Of a DNA stretch of 64,000 bases, positions 55,377-64,000 are shown one piece after another. The notes below the pieces were generated by a model. The model saw only the letters and a program-made list of their open reading frames with translations, searched no databases and was not told the origin of the DNA. Origin of the DNA: Pomphorhynchus laevis (Eukaryota > Acanthocephala > Palaeacanthocephala > Echinorhynchida > Pomphorhynchidae); contig WNNJ02000368.1 in NCBI GenBank assembly GCA_012934845.2, forward strand, positions 19,527 through 83,526, in the 5' to 3' direction. Position 1 is the stretch's first letter, and every line of letters begins with the position of its first letter. A program made the translations under genes and the position numbers.

Positions 55377-55659
55377 AAAGACATTTAAAGACATCCGCTT
55401 CCAAGGAAAACGAGTTCAATATGAATTCTTTTGCTAAATTGTAGATTTTAAAATTGTATTTAAATACGTCACAAGTCGTCTAAAACGCAGGTTTGCATAC
55501 ACTAAATCAGATAAGTGATCAAGTAACTAATAAAACTCTAAAATGTATAAGACAAGTCTATGTTTTTATTTTTTTAATGAACGTTTTATGTGCTATTTGT
55601 GTATTATACGCAAAAAATAATAAAGTAGCTTCACATTGTCATCTACGAATCCGATAAAA

Positions 55660-55947
55660 TCCGATAAAAATAAAATCCGATAAAAATAAAGATAAATAAT
55701 AAATAATTATATAAGATTTTATACAATTTAGATTCATAACAAGTCAAAATTTAAAATTAAAATTTAAAATAAAAGTCATTTGTTATTAATTGACTAATAA
55801 ATAACATACGATGTATCATAATAAGAATTAGAGGTCATCATGAGCAACTGCTATGTTATCAGGTTTAGACCCTATTTATCGACCCAACATAGCATAGAGG
55901 TCAAATACATGCTAATCTAGATTCACAGGCACCCGTGAATCTAGATT
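55660..55947 (-). repeat. Second truncated Naiad terminal repeat ending in a foldback
   Basis: Follows the terminal repeat to about 55,915, then arms AATCTAGATTCAC (55914-55926) and exact complement (55935-55947) with an eight-base loop. Confidence 0.8.
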
Positions 55948-55977
55948 TTTTATACATCAAGGCGTCTAATTTTTGCT

Positions 55978-57768
55978 CCTAATGTAATTTCAAAAGTGTC
56001 TGGCTAAAACCTTTTTCACGTTTTTGAGTTCGGTCGTTTGGCAACTTGATAAATTTTCCATTCGATAATAATTGGATCCCGTGTTCTACATAATCTGTAG
56101 TATTTACAATAGCCATAGCATTCCCTTTGTTAGCTTTGCAAATCGCTATACTCTTATCTTTCAGTAAAGACTTTATTGCATCTCTTTCATTTTTGCACAA
56201 ATTGCCTCGCAGTTTTCGGATTGCTTGTTTACAGTTCGTTTCCTGTGAACTAATTTCGTTGAATAAATTTGGAGGTAGTGAACCTAACAGGACTTCAGAA
56301 TCACATCTTACTTGAATTATCCTTGCCTTGTACGTCGGCACGAAGTGAGGTCCTCTTTTGAGCACAGCGATTTCCGTTTCTGTAAGTTATCTTGTAGAGA
56401 GATTCTAAAAATTGTTCACTGTTCTATTGTAAATGATTGGTCTTTTTAGGAGATAAGAGATCTTTTTGTCCTTCTTTTTTGTAGAAATTTGATCATATAT
56501 GGATGTCTTTTTATTGATGTCTTTTTAATGCCTTCCAGCACTCAAATCATATTGGCGATACGTAGATGACGTATTTATGATATTCAACAGAATTATGAAC
56601 ACTGAAAGAATACAAACGACGTTAAATGAAAAGGAATCATCGATACAATGGGATGTAAAAGCTGAACACTCTTTAGACTGTTGCTCGTTTTTAGACGTTG
56701 AGGTGCACCGGAGGAATCGGATACCACAAAGCTTTTCCGGAAACCTGGTATCTCGTGGAAACCAACGCATTGGTCGAGCCATATACCAGCCAAATATAAA
56801 TTATCGGCAGCTACGGCGTTATTCCTTAGACCAAAGATTATATTTTCACAACAACTTCACAGAGATACTGAGTCTGACAACGTATCGAACATGTTAAGGG
56901 CATACGATTATCCACAATAGGTGATTCGTCAAGTCAGGTCGAAGGCAAATAGAATTTTCTACAACAAAACGAATAGCATAACACAGCGATCCGCTGATAT
57001 GAGAAGTTTTATAAAGTCGATGTTTATTAACGATAGATGTCTGAACCGACTAGAAGATATAATAAAGAATAATAAAACTAGGACTGATACCATCCCAACA
57101 ATTTTCAACTCTGCGAAACCAAGCTTGACATCCTTATTCAAAAGAAAGCCTATGGAAAAGCAGACAACGGAAGTGGTTTACAAAATTAATTGTGTGGATT
57201 GCAATGCATCATATGTTGGGCAAACAAAACGACCGGTGACAACACGTGTAAAGGAGCATCACAGTTAATGTAAAAGAAGTGACGCGTCCTCCGCTATCTT
57301 GAATCATTCATTAAGGCAGATCACCAGATCGATTTCGATCACGTTGTAATTTTAGAGAAAGAACGTAACAGCTTTAGAAGGTTAATCCTCGAATCGCTGC
57401 ACATTCATAAAACGGAAATATTGATGGATGGAAACAAGTCAAATTACAATTTAAAACTTCCGCACGACTCAATAGACTGAGATCGAAAGGCATTAAGTGT
57501 GATTCTTCCATGTTTAGTGACTAGATAGTGTATAAAAGCTGTAATACTGCATTTTAGACTTAATTTTGAGAAGGATCACTAGCTTGATCGAAACGTCAAT
57601 AAAACATATACGCAATTCTCTTTTTTCTCGTGTAAATAAAAATGCCAAAGAAACATAAGTTGACACACGAAAGTAATCTAATGGGAATAAAAATGCAATA
57701 TCGAAGAGCACAATATTCAACGGGGAAAGTAAATGGAATACACCACGATGTGCATGCTGCAAAGAAAT
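55978..57768. mobile_element. Penelope-type element with inverted head
   Basis: A front part of the protein lies on the minus strand (55,979-56,365: GPHFVPTYKA, KANKGNAMAIVNTTDY), whereas the later RT part (about 56,540-56,900: YWRYVDDVFMIF), the linker and the GIY-YIG module (VVYKINCVDCNASYVGQTKR, about 57,165-57,268) are on the plus strand. The 3' region has the AAGGATC...AGCTTGATCGAAACGTC end motif at 57,566-57,590. Incomplete and broken in several places. Confidence 0.8.
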
Positions 57769-58290
57769 ACAAATCAGATTAGATATCAGAGTCTACGTAT
57801 TTTATACTATATAAATTTAAAATAAAGATAAATAATTATAAATAATTAGTAAAGATTTTATGCGATTTATATTTATATCAAGTTAAAATTTAAAATTGAA
57901 ATTTAAAATAAAATCAAATTTTTATGAATTGACTAATAAATAATATATCATGATTAATAATATATCATGATCAGGATTATAAAATCTAAATTAATATCAA
58001 GTTAAAATTTAAAATTGAAATTTAAAATAAAACTCAATTGTGAATTGATTAATAAATAGCATAGGATGCATAAGAATAAGTATTGAAGGACATCAGAAGG
58101 AACTGCTATGCTATCAGGTTTCGGCCCCTATTCCTCGATCCAACACAGCAGCGGGGTAAAACACGTGCTACTGACGTATTTCCTCTGATAAAATTTGATT
58201 ATCAAGTATCTTATTATCTTATTATAATACAAAATCTTATTTTATTATAATACAAAATATATTATTTATTATTCATCTATAAAACTTTAA
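57769..58290 (-). repeat. Tandem pair of Naiad terminal-repeat copies
   Basis: A partial copy (57,769-57,980) followed by a longer one (about 57,985-58,290) that includes the CTGCTATG/CACAGCAG stem and the ATTATTTATTATTC end. Same orientation as the left-arm copy at 40,046. Confidence 0.75.
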
Positions 58291-58351
58291 TGACAAAATA
58301 ATAAATAATAAATTGAATTTGAATGAGGAATGCGACGGTGTGATAATATTA

Positions 58352-58449
58352 AAATTTGAAGAAAGCTGGCAAAAACCATCACAAAATTGTTTGATGGTTT
58401 TTGCAATCAAAAAATTTTGTGATGGTTAAAGCCAGCTTTCTTCAAATTT
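58352..58449. repeat. Hairpin with 37-bp arms
   Basis: AAATTTGAAGAAAGCTGGC... (58352-58388) and its near inverse complement (58413-58449) enclose a 24-base loop. Confidence 0.82.
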
Positions 58450-58599
58450 AAATAAACAAAAAATTTTAACAGCTTAAACACACACTTTATAGAATATGAA
58501 TTATAGAAGACGAATCAACTATGAATCAGCTACGAACCAACGGCTTACAATTAATTAATACAAAACCGAGCTTGGGATAACATGCAAGCGAATACGGCT

Positions 58600-61500
58600 A
58601 GTTGCGCAGTCTGGCGGATCGTTTCGCCTTAACGCATCAGGTCATCTTCGGGTACACGGACCTGTGAACTTGCGCTGCTTAGGATCGGGACAGCTAGCGA
58701 CAGCCAGCTCTCACAACGTTGTTGCATCAACTGACACAATACCTGAGTTTTTAGACGCCAACGAGAACACCTCGAAGACATCGTTTCAGTTTAAAAAGAT
58801 AGACAGTTCTTGCTGCGAAAATCAAAAGAGATCCTTCGAGCTTCTTCATAGGGTTTGGATGGAACCAGTTAACACGATCAAGCACATTCCTTGGAATCTT
58901 CGCCGCCGAGTTGCCAGTTTTTTCCTCTGTAATTCCAGAGGCATTGTGCTCAAATTCATTCAATGATTGGAAGCGTTTGCTGTGCTTTCCGAAACTATGC
59001 CTACAGACTTCCTCAGGTCGGCACCATGCCGGAGACAACACTAGATCTAATATTAACGCGCTTATAGACAAATTCAAAAATGGAAGAGAGCGTGATTGCC
59101 TTTCCTCTTCGGGGTTTCGATCATCCAGGAAATTCAGAGGAACTAATGATAAGAAAAATGAATTTATGGAAGTCATCGAATTGGCGAGAAATGGCAATTT
59201 CCGAAAGGCGATGCGCCGCCTTACGTCGAATAATACATGCGAATTTTCAGAATCTTTGCGTTGAAGATTGACAGAGCTACACCCCTTACATGATGTTCTC
59301 CAAAGTCCTGGACAACCATCTTTGAGCACCCCCTTGTCGGTTGACTCAGACATAGTTGAGGCCGCAGTATCATCATTCCCATCATCTTTCTCTTCTGGCT
59401 GTTTAGGTTTGAGGGCAGAACATATTCGAGATATGCTGTCGGTAGATCACGGGGTTTTGCTTCAACGCCTAACATCACTAGTCAACAACATGATCGCTAT
59501 GATCGCTGGTACTCTCCCGAACGACCTCGTGCCCTTTGTCGCCGGTGCTTATCTCATGGCATTAAACAAACCAGATGGAGGGATCCGCCCCATTGCCATT
59601 GGGGAGACATTACGTCGTCTTTGCGCTAAGTGTATTTGCTCCAAACTTCGACAGCGATTTGCCGAATCCCTCCATCCGCACCAGCTCGGTGTAGCGACGC
59701 CAAACGGAATGGAACAGATAGTACATCAAGCACGTCGGCTACAACAACTTCATGATCAAGATATCAATTGGGTTTGGGCTAAAATCGACTTGGCTAACGC
59801 TTTTAATACGCTGAACCGGAATTCCTTCGTCAACGCGATCAGTAAGAATTTTCCAGAAATTAGTCGATGGACATCATGGTGCTACGGCACTACCTCGAGC
59901 CTTCGGTTCGGTAGATTGAAACCTCTTCAGTCTCGAAGAGGGGTACAACAAGGAGATCCTCTTGGTCCAGTTCTATTTTGCCTGGCGATTGATCCGATTG
60001 TGGTCCAGATATCGGAGATTGAAGGTATCAGCTTAAATAGGTGGTACCTCGACGACGGAATAATCGGCGGTACTCCTGTTGCGGTGGGCGAGGCTCTGGC
60101 TCGTCTTGCTGCTAATTTTCCTGCAATTTGACTGTCTATTAACTGGAAAAAGACCGAAGTAATTGGTAGGGCGGACAAGGTCGACTTGATAAAGAACATA
60201 TGACCATGGATCACATTGGTCAACACCACAAAAAACTTTACAATTCTTGGAAGTCCCATCGGGTCTAAGGAACATTGTTCGGGATACCTTGTCGATGTTG
60301 TTCTACCATCCCTGCGTCAAACTCTGGACTCGCTCGAAAATCTCCCTGACCCACAAGTTGCATTCATCCTGCTTCGTAGCTGCGCATCCGCTCCACGGGT
60401 AAACCATTTAATGCGCACTATAGACCCCGCCGTCGCCTAAGAGTTTTTCCGTTTGTTCGACCGCTTGATATTGAAGTGTTTTAGCAATATCACTTCTATT
60501 CAACCCGATAAGTGGGCGTGGATGCAAGCTTGCTTACCGCTGAAGATGGGAGGACTGGGCCTTCGAAGCTGCTTCCAACACTCTCAGGCAGCCTTCCTGT
60601 CCAGTGTAGACACTGTCGCTAGCCAATTAAACCTTGACCCTATAACTTTCCCTGGGTACGAATTCGTTAAATCTATTATTCCGCAACATGTAGGAAATCC
60701 GCAAACAAATCAACGAGGATTATCTTGTCACATTGACGAAGTGTCGCGCCGCAGGCTAGTGGAGAATGCCGATTGCTTCAATACTGCCCGATTATTGGCA
60801 GTTTCATGCTCACACGCGTGTGCTTGGTTACAGGCCGTCCCTAGCAAAGCCACACATATGAACTTCGGCACCAAATGAATTTGTTGTACTACTACGTCTT
60901 TGGTTAGGGATGTCTCTCTGCAACAGTGATTATCGATGCAGACGCTGCCTTAGGATGACAGACAAATTCGGGTTCCACACCTTAACATGTCAGTTTGGAG
61001 GCCATCCTGGAATTCGACATGATAGCTTGAGGGATACAGTCTTTCAAGCAGCGGTTTCTGCTGGATTGAGGGTGGCAAAGGAGGTACCCAACCTAATTCG
61101 TGGTTAGCGAGAGAGACCGGCGGACATTCTATTTTATAAGGACCCTCCTTTAGCAGTTGATTTTGCCGTAACTAACCCACAACAAAATGCTTATATTTCC
61201 ATGGCTTCTGAGATCCCTGGCTATGCCGCAAGCAAGTATGCCACCTGTGTCAAGGAAAGGAAATATAAACGCAAATTAGAGGAGAATGGATACAGTTTTA
61301 CGGCAGCAGTTGTTGAAACTTACGGAGGATGGAACCCACAAGGGGAAAAGCTAATTCGTTTCATTGCTCGTTCTATGTCATGCAGAAACGGTACCCCGTA
61401 TTGCAGCACAGCGGGTTAGTTATTTCAGCGCGTGTCAGTCGCACTGATGAGAGGAAATGCAAAAGCAATCCTTAAAAGTCTTGACGAGATGGGCCAACCC

Positions 61501-61700
61501 TTACTAGAGAAGTCTTGGATATTGTGACGACCCATCTCCGCGACTTTTTTCTACGAGCAACCTTGCACATCCCGAGGCCCAGTCGGTTGAGGTAGTTCAT
61601 GACTCCAATATTCGGACAGCTTTCGTCGTCAAAGGCGACCATTCTGAGGTTGACATGCCTGTCCTGCAACTCATGTCTCCACGACGACCTTCGGCATATC
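58600..61700 (+). mobile_element. LINE-N: broken RLE-type LINE of a second lineage
   Basis: Plus-strand element with N-terminal region (FNDWKRLLCFPK...), RT, CCHC-like knuckle and RLE. Several frameshifts and stops interrupt it. It differs from A/C/E/L in lacking their cysteine-rich start and in having GLRAEHIRD before the RT. Its 3' UTR leads directly into the ubiquilin-like ORF. Confidence 0.82.
58911..61528 (+). pseudogene. LINE-N ORF remnants: RT and RLE nuclease
   Basis: The blocks occur in order in several frames. The pre-RT region is at 58,911-59,264. The RT (59,268-60,131) has RPIAIGETLRRL, KIDLANAFNTLN, GVQQGDPLGPVLF and YLDDGI (Leu in place of Ala in the usual YADD). The thumb is at 60,216-60,878, the knuckle (CRRC...HTLTCQFGG...RHD) at 60,910-61,107, and the RLE (RPADILF...LAVDFAV, KERKYKRKLE) at 61,110-61,419, reading on to a stop near 61,526. 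At least four breaks; dead copy. Confidence 0.8.
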
Positions 61701-63148
61701 ACTCAACATCTAAACAATCAAATAATGCTTCTTTGTCACTTCAGCAATCACCAACAATTAAGGAGGGGTTGATATCGCATCAACCGAATATTGATCAACA
61801 TACCGATGGAACTGCAACATTATCCAGATTACCACTTGCACCATTTTCGAGCCTTCCATTTGAAAATTCAAATTTTACTGAAATACAACAAAATATTTTT
61901 AACACTATTCAGACTAATCCACATGCAATTCAAAATCTTCTAAGTAATAATTTGGCTCAAGGACTTATGAGTAATCCTGCATTGCTTAGTTCAATTAAGC
62001 TTTACAATCCACAAATGCAAAGAATGAGGGAGCAGAACCACGAGGTTTCACAATTCGTTAACAATCCGGATTTAATGCGTCAAACAATGGAAATGATTCG
62101 TAATCCTACAACTATACAGGAAATTACGAGAAACCATGATAGAGCCCTGATTAACCTTGAGAGTTTACCGAGCGGATATAATGTTCGACAGAGAATTTAT
62201 CGCGATTTTCAAGAACCAATGCTTAATGTGGCACATGAGCAGTTTGGCGATAACCCTCTGAATACTAATTCTAGCTCATATAGTACAGCTAACACTAGTC
62301 AAGTAGGAACTAAAAATACAAACCTCCTGCCTAACCCGGGGGCATCTCAGAATACTACATTTCAAATCGATTCGTCTAGATCATATGTATCTAATTCAAA
62401 CCGTTTAGAGTCGCCTTTGCAATCTACGTCAAGCGAAAACACTAATCGGTATTCTACGATGAACCCTCAACAATTATTAGTAGGCGCTGCTGAAAATCCT
62501 CGCATGTTAATCGACATGTTGCGGGCATCCAGTTTTAACTCAAACATGGATAATTCTATCCGCGATCCTGGTATTCTACTTAATCTGCTGCGTACATATG
62601 AATTTATGCAGAACGAAAGACAAATAGAACAAGTACATCGTGTAATTCATGAGTTTATAAGTCAGTGGCCAATACCTGAAATTCCTGCTCTATGCACAAA
62701 TCCTCGAGCATTGAGGACGATTGTACAAATTCTACAGAACCTACTTTGCCTTAGGGACACATCCCCACAAGTATATTCACAGTTGATATCTTCAAATATA
62801 AGCGGTCTAGTCGATAATCAAATGAATAGTCAACCTACTTCATCTGATGTGGATTCTATTCGATCACCAAGCAATAGACAAACAGCTTATGCAACAACAG
62901 TATTTCAAAATTTACAATACTCAAATCAAGATTATACTGCTTCGTTGTTTCAACCATTAGATCGTCTTCATCCCCAGCAACATCAGCCGACAAATCAACA
63001 ACCAAACCAAACTCAAGAACAACTTTATGCATCCGAACTTGTACAAATGCAGACAGTGGGATTCCATAGCCGTGATACTAATATTGAAGCGCTTGCTGCA
63101 TCTATGGGGGACGCAAAAATGGCTGTAGAACGTAATGAAGACTCTTGA
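61655..63148 (+). CDS. UBQLN: Ubiquilin-like protein without UBL domain, 497 codons
   Basis: Ubiquilins carry ubiquitinated clients to the proteasome through UBL, STI1 and UBA domains. Here an STI1 region (about residues 72-150: NPDLMRQTMEMIRNPTTIQE), the hallmark DRALINLESLPSGYN and FQEPMLNVAHEQFG (161-198), a second STI1-like region (about 270-375) and a diverged C-terminal UBA (about 455-492: VGFHSRDTNIEALAASMGDA) are present. The UBL is missing. The frame is uninterrupted and intronless. The first 15 or so codons probably derive from LINE-N. If it is an exon of a larger gene, TTTGTCACTTCAG ending at 61,743 is a possible in-phase acceptor. It may be a retrocopy or the last exon of a true gene. 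Confidence 0.85.
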   Translation: MPVLQLMSPRRPSAYHSTSKQSNNASLSLQQSPTIKEGLISHQPNIDQHTDGTATLSRLPLAPFSSLPFENSNFTEIQQNIFNTIQTNPHAIQNLLSNNLAQGLMSNPALLSSIKLYNPQMQRMREQNHEVSQFVNNPDLMRQTMEMIRNPTTIQEITRNHDRALINLESLPSGYNVRQRIYRDFQEPMLNVAHEQFGDNPLNTNSSSYSTANTSQVGTKNTNLLPNPGASQNTTFQIDSSRSYVSNSNRLESPLQSTSSENTNRYSTMNPQQLLVGAAENPRMLIDMLRASSFNSNMDNSIRDPGILLNLLRTYEFMQNERQIEQVHRVIHEFISQWPIPEIPALCTNPRALRTIVQILQNLLCLRDTSPQVYSQLISSNISGLVDNQMNSQPTSSDVDSIRSPSNRQTAYATTVFQNLQYSNQDYTASLFQPLDRLHPQQHQPTNQQPNQTQEQLYASELVQMQTVGFHSRDTNIEALAASMGDAKMAVERNEDS

Positions 63149-63186
63149 CTTTTATTTGAATTTCAAATGTTAATCTGTCTACTTTG

Positions 63187-63192
63187 AATAAA
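63187..63192 (+). terminator. Candidate poly(A) signal for the ubiquilin-like ORF
   Basis: AATAAA 39 bases after the stop codon. A piece of the Naiad terminal repeat starts at once downstream (63,195-63,290). Confidence 0.5.
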
Positions 63193-63194
63193 AA

Positions 63195-64000
63195 ATTATT
63201 ATAATTTATATCAAGTTAAAAAAATTGAAATTTTAAATAAAATTTAACTGTTATGTATTGAGCAATAAATAATATTGACTAATATATAATATAATTATAA
63301 AATTATATTTATTCTTCCCAATACACTTGGGCAGCAATTTTTAGTTTTTTAATGGCAGAGCGTTATGTATTTTTGTATTTTGAATCTTGTTATTAATTAA
63401 CAATAAAATAAAAATCATTTTACTTTGTTAATTTAAATAACCGCACAGGAAAAAAATCAATTCCATCATTAATAAATCAATTCAGCTAACTGAGTCCAAG
63501 TATTTAATATAATTATAAAATGATAAATAAATAAAATATAAATAATTTATTTTTGAAATAATTTTAAGAATAGATTATAATTAATTCGACATTGATTTTC
63601 AAATATGCGTTTCGACTATGACATTCTTAGTTTTATTATCTTATTAATAATTTTGATTATTTATTAATAACGTTTCTTTAATAATTGTCCTTTTATTGGA
63701 TAAAAATGATTGTTATTACAAACGAAATACAAAATGTCGAAATTTAATATTTTCTTCGTTATACAAAAAATAAGTAAATCAATTCAGCTATCTGAGTCTA
63801 CGTATTTAATATAATAATAAAAATAAACGAATAAATAAAAATAAACAAATAAATATAAAGTCAATTCATAAAAATTGACTTTTATTTTAAATTTTAAATT
63901 TTTATTTTAACTTGATTTAAATTATAAAAAATCTTATAACAATTATTTGTAATTAGTTATTATATAATTTTATTATTTTTATTTATTTATGTTTTATTTA
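63195..64000. repeat. Naiad terminal-repeat pieces at window end
   Basis: An inner piece at 63,195-63,290, a start piece at 63,475-63,520 (TTCAGCTAACTGAGTC), and 63,778-63,960, where a start piece (TTCAGCTATCTGAGTCTACG) is followed by the inner part in inverse orientation. The rest is AT-rich and unassigned. Confidence 0.6.

Noticed and set aside
58600-58650. Hammerhead or HDV-like ribozyme at the LINE-N 5' end
   Set aside because: The minus strand has CTGATGC and GAAAC but the core A is replaced and no stem III or cleavage site is convincing; no HDV-type nested pairing found on the plus strand.

Overview
This is a nuclear DNA window from an AT-rich animal genome, most likely an invertebrate. 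The evidence is spliceosomal introns with GT...AG ends, a conserved mitochondrial AAA-ATPase gene (ATAD3) split into 18 exons, a ubiquilin-like coding exon, and a dense population of non-LTR retrotransposons (LINEs) and Penelope-like elements (PLEs), including Naiad-type PLEs that are known mainly from invertebrates. I cannot name the phylum from the sequence.

Layout. Positions 1-20.6 kb are almost solid LINEs, mostly on the minus strand and nested in one another. I letter them A-N. A, C, E, L and N carry the C-terminal restriction-like endonuclease (RLE, R2/R4/NeSL type). B and F carry an N-terminal apurinic endonuclease (APE). H is a truncated copy of the F family, D and G share another jockey/CR1-like family, and I, J, K and M are old relics. 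LINE-F (9,180-13,776) is complete with an intact 966-codon ORF2 and sits inside LINE-E with a 10-bp target duplication. From 20.77 to 54.89 kb runs ATAD3 on the plus strand. Its exon phases join exactly to 579 codons plus stop. Eleven of its introns are under 600 bp and contain none of the repeats described here; the other six are 1.7-6.9 kb and hold nearly all of the repeats I could recognise within the gene: a Ty3/Gypsy fossil, three LINE relics, foldback elements, a Penelope fragment, a 4.6-kb Naiad palindrome and a nearly whole RLE LINE (L). After ATAD3 come Penelope debris (55.1-58.3 kb), a broken RLE LINE (N, 58.6-61.7 kb) and, directly downstream of it, an intronless ubiquilin-like ORF (61.66-63.15 kb). 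The last 0.8 kb is pieces of the Naiad terminal repeat.

The most striking signal is inverted duplication at every scale. Short perfect foldbacks (11-15 bp arms, 3-8 nt loops) recur, and six of the nine lie at the 5' end of a recognisable retroelement piece. Larger versions have arms of about 40-85 bp (one with a 13-bp target duplication), about 340 bp and about 1.86 kb. A single mechanism, snap-back of the cDNA end during target-primed reverse transcription, would explain them, though assembly or amplification artefacts must be excluded. A second recurring signal is a hammerhead-like motif (CTGARGA, one base, a hairpin, then GAAA or AAAA) at the ends of several unrelated repeats. A third is 13-bp tandem repeats in the 5' leaders of two LINEs of different superfamilies.
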